The notes under the pieces are model-generated. The model saw nothing but the letters and a program-made list of their open reading frames with translations, did no database searches and was not told the origin of the DNA. A stretch of DNA of 45,550 bases from an uncultured Oscillospiraceae bacterium (GTDB lineage: Bacteria > Bacillota > Clostridia > Oscillospirales > Acutalibacteraceae): NCBI GenBank assembly GCA_910587835.1, contig CAJUNQ010000107.1:1-45550 (forward strand). Direction: 5' to 3'. Position 1 is the stretch's first letter. Every line of letters begins with the position of its first letter. Shown in pieces: positions 28,500 to 37,149 of the stretch. A program made the translations under genes and the position numbers.

Positions 28500-28905
28500 G
28501 GTCCGCCCCCTCCTGTCCTTCGCAGATCATGTCAAAGGTATAGCTGCCCAGCTCCCGGCGCACGGTCTCGCTGACCTTCTCATAGATGCTGTGCAGGCGG
28601 CAGTGCTCCCGGCCGCAGCTGTACTCCTCCTTCTGGCAGCGGCTGAGCATGTAGGGCCCCTCCACGCTCTCAATCACCTGCAAAAGGCTGATCTCCCCGG
28701 CAGGCCGCGCCAGGCTGTACCCCCCCTTGGCCCCCTTGAAGGAGCACACCAGCCCCTGCTGCACCATCCCCCGCAGAATTTTCAGGCAGAAGCGCATGGG
28801 CACCTGCATCTTCTCTGAGATGGTTTTCGCGTCCCAGCGGCCCGGGTTCCGGGTGAGGTATTCCACGATTCTCACGGCGTAATCCGCCTCTAATGTCATT
28901 ACCAT
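28468..28905 (-). CDS. Rrf2-family regulator with three cysteines (Fe-S type)
   Basis: A 145-residue transcription factor. The N-terminal winged HTH (LEADYAVRIVEYLTRNPGRWDAKTISEKMQVP then KILRGMVQQGLVCSFKGAKGGY) matches Rrf2/IscR/NsrR. Cysteines 90, 97 and 102 (CX6CX4C) lie where these proteins bind a [2Fe-2S] or [4Fe-4S] cluster, so it may sense iron-sulfur status, oxygen or NO. ATG 28905 with GGAG at 6 nt. No isc/suf or nitrosative-stress genes are near; its only partner is the overlapping small ORF downstream. Confidence 0.85.
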   Translation of the reverse strand: MVMTLEADYAVRIVEYLTRNPGRWDAKTISEKMQVPMRFCLKILRGMVQQGLVCSFKGAKGGYSLARPAGEISLLQVIESVEGPYMLSRCQKEEYSCGREHCRLHSIYEKVSETVRRELGSYTFDMICEGQEGADHGFTAVDSQK

Positions 28906-28976
28906 GCCATTTCTCCGTTTTCGCTCCGTCCTGAGGGCCTGCTTTCAGCCCAGGCCCAAGGGCATTGGGCGCGGCC

Positions 28977-29840
28977 TCAGTCGTCATCAAGGGCCTCCAC
29001 ATCCCAATCCAGCACTGTGCCGGTGGCCCCGTCTATCTCAAATTCATATTCCATTCCGCCGAACAGGATTTCCCCTTCATATACAGTCCGGCCGTCATCC
29101 CAGTCTGTCTCAAATTTGACAATATCCCCTGAGGAGGCCCCCGGCACCCGTGCCAAAGCAATGCCTTTGGCCTCTTCGGCAGAAATCCCTGCTGCCTCCG
29201 GCGCTGGGGTCTGGATAGGCCGGGGGGTGGGCTGAGGTGTGGGCCGGGGAGTTGGCTGGGGTGTAGGCTTTGCCGTGGGGGCGTCCTCCTTCTCCCGCTC
29301 CCAGGCCAGCACATCTCCGCTCACAGCGTCTATCTCATACTCATACTCCATCCAATCCCCGCTCACAAACGCTATCTCATAGACCTGTCTTCCGTCCTCC
29401 CAGTCCAACTTCACCTTGGTGAAGTTCACTTCTCCGGCTGAGAGCTGCGCATGGGCCAGGGCCCGCTCCTTTGCCTGTTCTTCCGTGAGCAGCTTTGCTT
29501 CCCCTGCGGAGCTCTCTTGGGGGGCAGACGTTTGCTGAGGGTGCCCCGGCTTTTCCTGATGTGTCCCAGAACTCTCCTGAGGGCGTGACTGCTCAGAGGA
29601 GCTGCCCGCCTCCCAGCCGCTCTCCTCATGGGGCTTACTGCTCTCCTCATGGGGCTTACTGTTCTCCTCATGGGGCTTACTGCTCTCCTCTACCTGAGAG
29701 GTCCCCTCGCTGCCGTTGCCTGTCAGGCTGTCCAATGCCGCGCTCACGTCTACGTCCACAGGGACATCGCATCCGGCAAGGGACAGGCTCAGCAGCAGCG
29801 CGCAGAACCCGCCGCCTATTCTTTTATAGATCCCTCTCAT
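28977..29840 (-). CDS. PepSY-domain lipoprotein with repeat linkers
   Basis: A 287-residue exported lipoprotein: signal peptide with lipobox LAGC (Cys24), a Ser/Glu/His-rich linker with three SSKPHEE-type repeats (about 53-73), first PepSY domain (about 118-185, ending EYEIDAVSGDVLAWE), a PT/PR-rich hinge of about 30 residues, and a second PepSY domain (to the end, EFEIDGATGTVLDWD). PepSY domains are thought to inhibit or chaperone extracellular peptidases. It starts 23 nt after the rpoD stop on the same strand, so it may be read through from rpoD. Confidence 0.85.
   Translation of the reverse strand: MRGIYKRIGGGFCALLLSLSLAGCDVPVDVDVSAALDSLTGNGSEGTSQVEESSKPHEENSKPHEESSKPHEESGWEAGSSSEQSRPQESSGTHQEKPGHPQQTSAPQESSAGEAKLLTEEQAKERALAHAQLSAGEVNFTKVKLDWEDGRQVYEIAFVSGDWMEYEYEIDAVSGDVLAWEREKEDAPTAKPTPQPTPRPTPQPTPRPIQTPAPEAAGISAEEAKGIALARVPGASSGDIVKFETDWDDGRTVYEGEILFGGMEYEFEIDGATGTVLDWDVEALDDD
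29620..29682. repeat. 3 x 21-bp in-frame tandem repeat
   Basis: Three copies of a 21-bp unit containing CTCCTCATGGGGCTTACTG, the third differing at its first positions. They encode the repeated SSKPHEE linker of the PepSY lipoprotein and keep the frame, so slippage would only change linker length. Confidence 0.9.
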
Positions 29841-29862
29841 AGGAGGTCCTCCTTTTCTCCAA

Positions 29863-30948
29863 TTAGTCCAGAAAATCCTTGAGTTTTTTCGAGCGGCTGG
29901 GGTGGCGGAGCTTTCTCAGGGCCTTAGCCTCAATCTGCCGGATGCGCTCTCTGGTCACGTTGAACTCCTTGCCCACTTCCTCCAAGGTCCGGCTCCGGCC
30001 GTCCTCCAGGCCAAAGCGCAGGCGCAGCACCTTCTCCTCCCGGGGGGTGAGAGAGTCCAGCACATTGCCCAGGGTCTCCTTGAGCAATGTGTGGCTGGCC
30101 GCCTCCTGGGGGGCCGGGGCGTCGTCGTCAGGGATGAAGTCTCCCAGATGGCTGTCCTCCTCCTCGCCGATGGGGGTCTCCATAGACACAGGCTCCTGGG
30201 CCACCCGCATAATCTCCCGCACCTTGTCCACAGGCATTTCCAGCTCCTCGGCAATCTCGTCGGCGCTGGGCTCACGGCCGTTGACATGCAGCAGCTGGCT
30301 GTTGGCCTTTTTCACCTTGTTGATGGTCTCCACCATGTGCACCGGAATGCGGATAGTCCTGGCCTGGTCGGCAATGGCCCGGGTGATGGCCTGGCGGATC
30401 CACCAGGTGGCGTAGGTGGAGAACTTGAAGCCCTTGGTGTAGTCAAACTTCTCCACCGCCTTGATCAGTCCCAGGTTTCCCTCCTGAATCAGGTCGAGAA
30501 AGTGCATACCCCGGCCCACATATCGCTTGGCAATGCTCACCACCAGCCGCAGGTTGGCCTCAGAAAGCCGCTTTTTGGCTGCCTCGTCCCCATTGGTGAT
30601 GCGCACCGCCAGGTCCACCTCCTCCTCAGGGGTCAGCAGAGGCACCCGGCCAATCTCCTTGAGATACACCTTCACCGGGTCGTCGATGGAGACGCCCTCG
30701 CCTCCCTCCATGTCCGCAATCTCCCCGGCCTTGGTCAGCTCCGCATCGTCCAGCTGCATGTCGTCAAAGTCCTCGACGATCTCCACGCCCTGGCTTTCCA
30801 GGGTGTCATAAAACTTTTCTATCTGCTCCGGGTCAAAGTCCAGCTCTCCCAGCGCGTCCAGAATCTCCTTGGTGCTCAGCTGCCCCTTGGCCTTGCCGAT
30901 CTCCACCAGGTCCTTGATCACGGTCTTCTTGTCCGGCTGTGCGCTCAT
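29863..30948 (-). CDS. rpoD: Primary sigma factor (sigma-70/SigA)
   Basis: A 361-residue housekeeping sigma factor. Regions visible: 1.2 (DPVKVYLKEIGRVPLLTPEEE), 2 (NLRLVVSIAKRYVGRGMHFLDLIQEGN, with the -10 helix KGFKFSTYATWWIRQAITRAI), 3 and 4 (the HTH TLEEVGKEFNVTRERIRQIE). Its length and full region set distinguish it from alternative sigma factors. It lies after dnaG in the classical dgt-dnaG-rpoD order. The 187-nt gap before it holds a GGGGG/CCCCC stem near 31114-31132 but no certain promoter. Confidence 0.97.
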   Translation of the reverse strand: MSAQPDKKTVIKDLVEIGKAKGQLSTKEILDALGELDFDPEQIEKFYDTLESQGVEIVEDFDDMQLDDAELTKAGEIADMEGGEGVSIDDPVKVYLKEIGRVPLLTPEEEVDLAVRITNGDEAAKKRLSEANLRLVVSIAKRYVGRGMHFLDLIQEGNLGLIKAVEKFDYTKGFKFSTYATWWIRQAITRAIADQARTIRIPVHMVETINKVKKANSQLLHVNGREPSADEIAEELEMPVDKVREIMRVAQEPVSMETPIGEEEDSHLGDFIPDDDAPAPQEAASHTLLKETLGNVLDSLTPREEKVLRLRFGLEDGRSRTLEEVGKEFNVTRERIRQIEAKALRKLRHPSRSKKLKDFLD

Positions 30949-31135
30949 CTACGCCACCATTCCTTTCTTTATCCCCAACTATGTATGCCATGACTGCCTG
31001 CATTCTTCCGGGCTGTTGTTATCGTTCCTACCTCTGAATGATATATTGATTGCCTTGCCGCCGTTTTGCCGGCCCGAGCCTGTCCCGGTCCGAAAAACAG
31101 CGGCAGGGCTTTTGGGGGACAGGCCCCCTGCAAAA

Positions 31136-32908
31136 TCAGCTTTTTTTCTCGCGCAGGGACTGCAGATAGGCCATCACATCCCCATCGCTGGCGGCTTTGA
31201 CCCACTCGGCGCCTCCGCAGGTCCCCTCCTGCAAAATAATGTCCACATATTCCCGCACGTCCCGCCCTGTGCTGGGGGCCTCTGCCCGCCGGGCCAGCAT
31301 GCCGCTGAGCTCCCCCACTTCCCCAGCGGTCAATACTCCGCTCAGGCTGTCCAGGGTCACCGGGCCATGTATAGTTTTGCCCAATATGGCGGCGTATACT
31401 CTGCGGTTCAGGGCGGTCACGAACTTTTCCGGCGGCAGCAGCTTTTTCAGCACCTCCGCCTTGTCCTGGTGGCGGAACAGATACTCAATAAAGCCCTCCT
31501 CCGCCAGCGCGGCCCGCATGTTCTCCTTTTTCTCCGGGTTCAGGCTGTTCTTCAGCTCCGCCACCTCCGGCTGAGAGTAGACCATCTTTTTTTCTTCCTT
31601 AGTCTGTTCCCGGTAGAAAATGCTGCCCAGAGTATCCAGTATGGTATCTTTATCCACCCGGGCCTCCTCAGCCAGCTTGCCCGCATAGATGTCCAGCTCC
31701 AGCTTCCTGTTTCTGGGAATCTTTGCCAGCACCCGCTCCGTAGCCTCGCCCAGATACCGCATACGGCCCTCCTCTGTGTCCAGGTCAAACTTCTCCCGCA
31801 GCTGCCCCAGCTGATACGCCACATCCGTACCGCTCTTTTCCAGCAGCTGCTTAAAGCGCAGGGGCCCGTCCTTTCCATAGTTCCGCATAAACTCGTCCGG
31901 GTCCTTGCCACCGGGCACAGTGACCACCTTTACCCGCAGCCCCGCGTCCCGCAGCATGGGAATGGCCCGCTGCGTGGCCTTCTGCCCGGCCTGGTCCGCG
32001 TCGTAGCAGATGACCACCTCGTCGGCATAGCGTTTGAGAATGCGGACCTGCTCTTCTGTCAGCGAGGTGCCCAGAGAGGCGATGGCGTTCTGGAACCCCG
32101 CCCGGTGCAGGGCGATCACGTCCATATAGCCCTCGGCCAGAATCAGCTGGCGGCTGTCCGTGTTCTTGGCCAGGTTCATGGCAAACAGCCCGCTGCTCTT
32201 GTGGTAGACCGGGGTGTCGGAGGTGTTGATGTACTTGGGCTTCTCGTCGGTGAGAATGCGGCCCCCAAAGGCCACCACATTCCCCCGCAGGTCGAAGATG
32301 GGAAACATCACCCGCCCCCGGTAGCGGTCGTACAGATTCCCCTTCTGGGACACCCGGGCCACGTCCGCCAGGGTCAGCTCCTCCTGGGTATAGCCCTTTT
32401 TCCGCAGGTGGTTCACCAGGCCAAAGCCGCTCTCAGGGGCATAGCCCAGGCCAAAACGCTTGATGATGGCCCCGTCCAGCCCCCTGCCCCGGAAATAATC
32501 CAGCCCGGCCCTTCCCTCCGGCGAGGTCAGTGTGCGGTAAAAGAACCGCCCGGCCTCCCGGTTCACCTCCAAAAGCCGCATGCGCAGCCTGCTGAGGCCG
32601 TCGTCCCGGCCGTTCTCCGGCAGCTGCAGCCCGGCCCGCTGAGCCAGCCACTTCACCGCCTCAATAAAGTCCAGCCGCTCAATTTCCATAATGAAATTGA
32701 CGACCCCGCCGCCCTTGCCGCAGCCAAAGCAGTAATAGGAATTATTCCCCGGGTAAATGTTGAAGGAGGGACTTTTCTCATTGTGAAAGGGGCACAGCCC
32801 CACCAGGTTTTTCCCCCGGCGTTTCAAGTTCACATAGCTGGGGGCAATCTCCTCCAACCGGCTCCTGTCTTCCAGCTCCCGGATAAACTCGGGAGGGATC
32901 ATGGGCAT
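31136..32908 (-). CDS. dnaG: DNA primase
   Basis: A 590-residue RNA-priming enzyme of the replication fork. N-terminal CHC2 zinc site (Cys39, His42, Cys60, Cys63), the RNA polymerase core, and the Toprim motif LILAEGYMDVIALHRAG with VVICYDADQAG; the C-terminal part should contact DnaB helicase. ATG at 32908 after GGAGGGA; a second ATG two codons on is possible. A MITE copy lies in its 5' region, between dgt and dnaG. Confidence 0.96.
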   Translation of the reverse strand: MPMIPPEFIRELEDRSRLEEIAPSYVNLKRRGKNLVGLCPFHNEKSPSFNIYPGNNSYYCFGCGKGGGVVNFIMEIERLDFIEAVKWLAQRAGLQLPENGRDDGLSRLRMRLLEVNREAGRFFYRTLTSPEGRAGLDYFRGRGLDGAIIKRFGLGYAPESGFGLVNHLRKKGYTQEELTLADVARVSQKGNLYDRYRGRVMFPIFDLRGNVVAFGGRILTDEKPKYINTSDTPVYHKSSGLFAMNLAKNTDSRQLILAEGYMDVIALHRAGFQNAIASLGTSLTEEQVRILKRYADEVVICYDADQAGQKATQRAIPMLRDAGLRVKVVTVPGGKDPDEFMRNYGKDGPLRFKQLLEKSGTDVAYQLGQLREKFDLDTEEGRMRYLGEATERVLAKIPRNRKLELDIYAGKLAEEARVDKDTILDTLGSIFYREQTKEEKKMVYSQPEVAELKNSLNPEKKENMRAALAEEGFIEYLFRHQDKAEVLKKLLPPEKFVTALNRRVYAAILGKTIHGPVTLDSLSGVLTAGEVGELSGMLARRAEAPSTGRDVREYVDIILQEGTCGGAEWVKAASDGDVMAYLQSLREKKS

Positions 32909-32968
32909 AGGGCTCCCTCCTTTCCCGTCTCAGACCCCAGGCCTGTCCTGCCGCGTTCTCTGACCTTC

Positions 32969-33129
32969 CGGGCCTGCGTAAAAACGCAAAAACTCCTGTC
33001 CCATTGCCCAAAAGCAGCCGCTGCCCGCGTCGAAAACCAGCCAATCCAGCCACAGGCCTGCGCCTTCTCCCTGGTTTTGTCCGCCTTCGGACCATTATCT
33101 GTCATCTTCTCCATTTTCAAACAAGCCCT
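32969..33129. mobile_element. Diverged MITE, copy 2
   Basis: About 161 bp related to the element at 28145-28307. The right end ATTTTCAAACAAGCCCT is identical over 17 bases. An internal block (TTGCCCAAAAGCAGCCGCT and beyond, near 33004-33040) matches copy 1 with scattered substitutions. The left end is eroded to GGGCCTGCGTAAAAAC. Older and probably immobile. Confidence 0.65.
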
Positions 33130-33330
33130 GCGGTGTGTTCCAACAAGCAGCATATAGGGATTCTGAAGCTAATCTTTGCCAGATTCCAGGCGGCAATTCA
33201 CAGAGCCGCTTACAGCTTTTACGCGCCTTGCGTACTTCCAGAATTTTCAACCCGGAAAGACAGAAAAATATCTGTCTGAGCCAGCCCAGCCATCTCAAAG
33301 GTCCCGTGCGAACGCGGATAGAGTCACACC

Positions 33331-34326
33331 CTAGTTATTCCAGGCCTTGGGGATGAACAGCTCCCGGTACATGGCCACCGCGTACCGGTCGCTCATGCCA
33401 GCCACATAGTCTGCCGCGGCAGTCTCCCAGCCCTCCTCCTCCCCAATCCGGCGCAGGTACTCCGGCAGGTTGTCCGGCTTTTTATAGTGCTCATACAGGC
33501 TGGCGATAATGTGGGGCACCTTCTTCTCCTCGCTTTTGGCGTACTCATTGCGGTAGACGGCCTCATACATAAAGCTGTGCAGCTGCTGATAGGCCTCAAA
33601 GGTCTCCGGGTCCATGTCGATGACACCCTCCCGGCTGTTGGCCACCACCGAGCTGATCAACGTGGTAATGCGGGGGGTTTTGCCGTTTCCCAGCCGCTGG
33701 GCCGCGTCAGAGGGGATGTCCTCCTCCCGGAGCACGCCCGCCCGGACCGCGTCGTCAATGTCGTGGTTAATGTAGGCGATCCGGTCTGCCCAGCGCACAA
33801 TGCGGCCCTCCGCCGTAGCGGCCTCGGGGCCCTCGGTGTGGCAGGCAATACCGTTGAGCACCTCCCGGCACAGGTTCAGGCCCTGGCCCTCCTTTTCCAG
33901 CCGGGCAGCCACCCGGGCGCTCTGCCGGTAGTGCTTGAAGCCTCCGGGCGCCAGCTGGTTCAGGGCCCGCTCTCCCGCATGGCCAAAGGGGGTGTGCCCC
34001 AGGTCATGGGCCAGGGCGATGGCCTCGGTCAGGTCCTCGTTCAGCCGCAGGGCCCGGGCAATGGTGCGGGCAATCTGGGACACCTCCAAGGTGTGGGTGA
34101 GCCGGGTGCGGTAGTGGTCTCCCTCCGGGGAGAGAAAGACCTGGGTCTTATGCTTCAGCCGCCGGAAGGACTTGCAGTGAATCACCCGATCCCTGTCCCG
34201 CTGGTAGGCGGTGCGCAAAGGGCACTCCGCCTCTGGCCGGGCTCTGCCCTGGCTCTCCTCCGACCGGGCGGCCCAAGGTGCCAGAGTCTGCCGCTCCAAG
34301 CTCTCCAATTCCTCTCTCACTGTCAC
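33331..34326 (-). CDS. dgt: Deoxyguanosinetriphosphate triphosphohydrolase (HD domain)
   Basis: A 331-residue dNTPase splitting dGTP to deoxyguanosine and triphosphate. HD-domain metal ligands are visible: RLTHTLEVSQ (His78), AHDLGHTPFGH (His107, Asp108) and the later Asp in WADRIAYINHDIDD. Start is the GTG at 34326, 9 nt after GGGAGG; the frame is open far upstream but over a hairpin-rich intergenic region. It precedes dnaG and rpoD, with about 420 nt (holding a MITE) in between. Confidence 0.92.
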   Translation of the reverse strand: MTVREELESLERQTLAPWAARSEESQGRARPEAECPLRTAYQRDRDRVIHCKSFRRLKHKTQVFLSPEGDHYRTRLTHTLEVSQIARTIARALRLNEDLTEAIALAHDLGHTPFGHAGERALNQLAPGGFKHYRQSARVAARLEKEGQGLNLCREVLNGIACHTEGPEAATAEGRIVRWADRIAYINHDIDDAVRAGVLREEDIPSDAAQRLGNGKTPRITTLISSVVANSREGVIDMDPETFEAYQQLHSFMYEAVYRNEYAKSEEKKVPHIIASLYEHYKKPDNLPEYLRRIGEEEGWETAAADYVAGMSDRYAVAMYRELFIPKAWNN

Positions 34327-34616
34327 AAAGCCGCGCCTCCCTTCTTTTTGCTTATAACCATATATACGCAGGCGGCGCGCAAAATACTTTTTCACCGGAC
34401 AAGTTTTCTTCCGCCGGGCATATCTCAAGAAAAACCTCCTGTATAGAGGGGTCTGACAGGGTGTCAGCTTGGGTTTTGTTGACTGCAAACCTACTGCCTT
34501 TCCAGCAACGTCTCTGTGACTGGTTCTATTTGCGGCGGCAGCCTTTGGCGGGCGATTGACCCGTATGGAGATACCGCACACGTCGTTTTGCGTGGGCGGC
34601 GGTTCGGCGGCTCTTT

Positions 34617-34779
34617 GCTCACAAGACTTGCCCTGCGGACAAGTCTTGTGAGCCCGGCCACCGAGGGCAGCGGCAGCGCCCCACCCCGCCCGCCCCCAAA
34701 GCTTAGAGACAAACGGCATAGTCAAACGTCCCGCCGGGACGTTTGACTACCCTCCCGCGTTAAGGGTACTTTTTAACGC
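34617..34779. repeat. Cluster of three perfect hairpins upstream of dgt
   Basis: The 510-bp gap between dgt and the YigZ gene holds no gene but three stem-loops in a row: GCTCACAAGACTTG (34617-34630) with its perfect complement (34640-34653); TAGTCAAACGTCCC (34719-34732) with its perfect complement (34736-34749) around a 3-nt loop; GCGTTAA (34757-34763) with TTAACGC (34773-34779). It is too elaborate for one terminator and looks like a palindromic intergenic repeat element or a structured RNA. Confidence 0.7.
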
Positions 34780-34836
34780 CAAGATCTTGAGGCCAATGAC
34801 CTCTGCTTACAGAAGCTTTCCACCTTTTACCAGAGC

Positions 34837-35466
34837 TCAGTCCTTCAGTGCAAAGGGGAAGTATCCCTTTCCCCTCTCTGTCAGCCCGGCGCGGCCCGCG
34901 GTGGCGTCTGCCAGACGGCGGGCCAGGTCCTCCCAATGCTCCGGCTCCATGCGAAAACGCACCGTCACCTGCTCCAAAAACTCCGTGTCCTCCACCAGGC
35001 CCCCGCACTCCGGCACCAGGCCCTGCACCCGGCCATAGCTCTCATATCCGCACAGTACCTGGCCCAGCAGGCACTCCTTCATGCGCACCTTCTCCGCCGC
35101 CTCCATGGCTATGCTGGCCGTGCGGGAATAGGCCCGGATCAGCCCCCCGCCTCCCAGCAAAATCCCCCCGAAATACCGGGTGGCCACCACCACAGCGTCT
35201 GTCACCCCCGCCTTTTTCATGGCCTCAATCACCGGGATGCCCGCCGTGCCCTGGGGCTCTCCGTCATCCGAAAACCGCTGAATATTCCCCTCCCGGAGAA
35301 TGTAGGCGTACACATTGTGAGAGGCGTCCCAGTACCGGCTCTTCTTCTCCGCAATAAAGGCCAGGGCCTCCTCCTCTGTCTCCACCGGCCTGCATGACCC
35401 GATAAACCGGGACTTCCTCTCTACAAACTCCGCTGCGCCCGCCTGCCGCACTGTAATATACTCCAC
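34837..35466 (-). CDS. YigZ/IMPACT family protein
   Basis: A 209-residue protein of the UPF0029/YigZ family: N-terminal IMPACT domain with ERKSRFIGSC, SHNVYAYIL, RFSDDGEPQGTAG and VVATRYFGGILLGGGGLIRAY, then a DUF1949-type C-terminal ferredoxin-like domain. IMPACT relatives act in translation control in eukaryotes; the bacterial role is unclear. Start is the GTG at 35466 with GGGAGGG upstream. Confidence 0.9.
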   Translation of the reverse strand: MEYITVRQAGAAEFVERKSRFIGSCRPVETEEEALAFIAEKKSRYWDASHNVYAYILREGNIQRFSDDGEPQGTAGIPVIEAMKKAGVTDAVVVATRYFGGILLGGGGLIRAYSRTASIAMEAAEKVRMKECLLGQVLCGYESYGRVQGLVPECGGLVEDTEFLEQVTVRFRMEPEHWEDLARRLADATAGRAGLTERGKGYFPFALKD

Positions 35467-35486
35467 TTGAAGCCCTCCCCATCCGG

Positions 35487-35518
35487 CACAAAAAAGACGG
35501 CGTAGCCTACGCCGTCTT
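35487..35518 (-). terminator. Terminator after the DUF2087 gene
   Basis: Near-continuous palindrome AAGACGGCGTAG/CTACGCCGTCTT (35494-35518), followed on the minus strand by TTTTT. Confidence 0.8.
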
Positions 35519-35539
35519 CCTTTATGGTCATGTGATCCC

Positions 35540-35836
35540 TTATTGCTCCTCCGGCTCCGCCCCAAGGTCCGCCTGGGGACGCGCTGCCAGCCGGTAGCTG
35601 CGCCCATAGGGGTCCCGGTCCAGAAACCGGCAGTCGAACAGAGCCCGCCGTAGGGTGGCCGGGTCCCCAAAGGTATGCCAGCACAGCAAAAGCTCGTTGA
35701 CCTCCCTCTCGGTATAGGTCCGCCCCGGCTGAAACTTCTCCGCCAGATAGGCAAGAGCCTCCTGCTGCATGCCCCGCCTGGCCGGAAGCTTCACCAGCCT
35801 GCCGTCTCCGTCCAGAAAGTTTTTCAGCTGCTTCAT
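35540..35836 (-). CDS. DUF2087 domain protein
   Basis: A 98-residue protein with the DUF2087 pattern: EALAYLAEKFQPGRTYTEREVNELLLCWHTFGDPATLRRALFDCRFLDRDPYGRSYRL. In other bacteria this domain is often fused to HTH or ArsR-type DNA-binding domains, so a regulatory or nucleic-acid role is possible; here it is alone. It begins 12 nt after the rpmE stop and is probably co-transcribed with it. Confidence 0.85.
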   Translation of the reverse strand: MKQLKNFLDGDGRLVKLPARRGMQQEALAYLAEKFQPGRTYTEREVNELLLCWHTFGDPATLRRALFDCRFLDRDPYGRSYRLAARPQADLGAEPEEQ

Positions 35837-35848
35837 GGCCCGAGCCGC

Positions 35849-36049
<201 letters not shown>

Positions 36050-36143
36050 CGCTCGTTTTCACCTCTTTGTGGTCAAATATGTTTGCATTATACCACGGTC
36101 TGACGGAAAATGCAACCCCCAGTTTTCCCTCTCTCAGGGCCTC

Positions 36144-36371
36144 CTAGTCCCGAAAGTCGAACAGCTCCCTGGGCTTGATGCCGAACACCTCGCACATCTT
36201 AAAAATCAGGTCCATCGAGACCCCCACGTTCCCCAGCTCGATGGCGCTGATGTGGCTGCGCTCAATGTCCAGCATCTCTGCCAGCTGCAGCTGGGTCACG
36301 CGCATGGCCTTGCGGTAGTACACCACATTCAAGCCAAACTTGCGGTACTGCTCTCTGTATTGTTCCTTCAT
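36144..36371 (-). CDS. XRE-family helix-turn-helix regulator
   Basis: A 75-residue single-domain DNA-binding protein: YRKAMRVTQLQLAEMLDIERSHISAIELG forms the HTH, then MDLIFKMCEVFGIKPRELF. ATG at 36371 after TGGAGGTG; the frame is open upstream across the divergent promoter and that part is rejected. It is divergent from the PH/SHOCT membrane protein gene and probably represses it through the palindrome at 36432-36444. Confidence 0.88.
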   Translation of the reverse strand: MKEQYREQYRKFGLNVVYYRKAMRVTQLQLAEMLDIERSHISAIELGNVGVSMDLIFKMCEVFGIKPRELFDFRD

Positions 36372-36431
36372 GCTTATGCACCTCCATATAAAGTGTAGAG
36401 GCGTCTCTGACGAGAATAAACATGCTAAAAG

Positions 36432-36473
36432 TGTCGTTACGACATTGACAGTAGTCATTCTATGTGCTATTAT
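36432..36473 (+). promoter_or_regulatory. Promoter and palindromic operator of the SHOCT membrane protein
   Basis: Perfect palindrome TGTCGTTACGACA (36432-36444) abuts TTGACA (36445-36450), with 17 bp to TATTAT (36468-36473). It is likely the XRE protein's binding site, by position. Confidence 0.8.
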
Positions 36474-36527
36474 ATCCTTGCGCTGCAAATTTTGCCGAAA
36501 CGGCACATAAAAGAGGGAAGTGTTTCT

Positions 36528-37100
36528 ATGGAAGAAAAGGTCATCGCTGTTGGGAAAGAGTATCTCATCAAAAAAGTGATAGGCGTAGTCTGCCTGCTGC
36601 CGCTGGCGCTTTTTGTCATCCTGTGCTTCGCCATGCTTTCTCCCGCCGGCTCCGGCGGAGGAAGCGCGGTGGTGATGCTGCTGGTTTACGGCCTGCCGCT
36701 TTTGGCCATCGCCATTGGTTTTTTGCGGACGTCACAAAGCATCACAGTCACCGACAAGCGCGTGTTTGGCAGTGTAACCCGCTGGCTCCTTTTCACCCGC
36801 CGGGTCGACCTGCCGCTGGACTCCATCTCCTCCGTGGGAACGGGCTGGCCGAAAGCGATTTCTGTCGCTACCTCTTCGGGCAACGTGGCGTTCAAGTGGA
36901 TTAAGAACCAAGACGAGGTCTACACAGCCCTCAACTGCCTGCTTATGGAGCGCCAGTCCGCCAAATCCACTGTGATCATGCCCCAGCCTGCCCAGCCAAA
37001 CACTGCCGGGGAGCTCAAACAATACAAGGAACTGCTGGACAACGGCGTCATCACCCAGCAGGAGTTTGACGAGAAAAAGCGCCAGCTGCTGGGCCTGTAA
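36528..37100 (+). CDS. Membrane protein with PH-like and SHOCT domains
   Basis: A 190-residue protein. Two hydrophobic helices (about 17-38 and 48-66) anchor it. The stretch after them (SITVTDKRVFGSVTRWLLFTRRVDLPLDSISSV... to FKWIKNQDEVYTAL) looks like a bacterial PH domain. The C-terminus ELKQYKELLDNGVITQQEFDEKKRQLL is a classic SHOCT domain. Function unknown; SHOCT tails are usually oligomerisation or interaction modules. Start ATG 36528 with GAGGGAAG. Divergent from an XRE regulator. Confidence 0.88.
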   Translation: MEEKVIAVGKEYLIKKVIGVVCLLPLALFVILCFAMLSPAGSGGGSAVVMLLVYGLPLLAIAIGFLRTSQSITVTDKRVFGSVTRWLLFTRRVDLPLDSISSVGTGWPKAISVATSSGNVAFKWIKNQDEVYTALNCLLMERQSAKSTVIMPQPAQPNTAGELKQYKELLDNGVITQQEFDEKKRQLLGL

Positions 37101-37107
37101 AACGCAA

Positions 37108-37141
37108 AGAAAGCATCCCCGCAAGGATGCTTTCTTTTTTT
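37108..37141 (+). terminator. Terminator
   Basis: AGAAAGCATCC (37108-37118) pairs with GGATGCTTTCT (37125-37135), then a T tract. The left A run lets it serve the converging glycosyltransferase gene too. Confidence 0.85.
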
Positions 37142-37149
37142 GTTGACGC

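Noticed and set aside
34516..34746. Plus-strand frame through the hairpin cluster
   Set aside because: It reads through two perfect palindromes and has no start signal.
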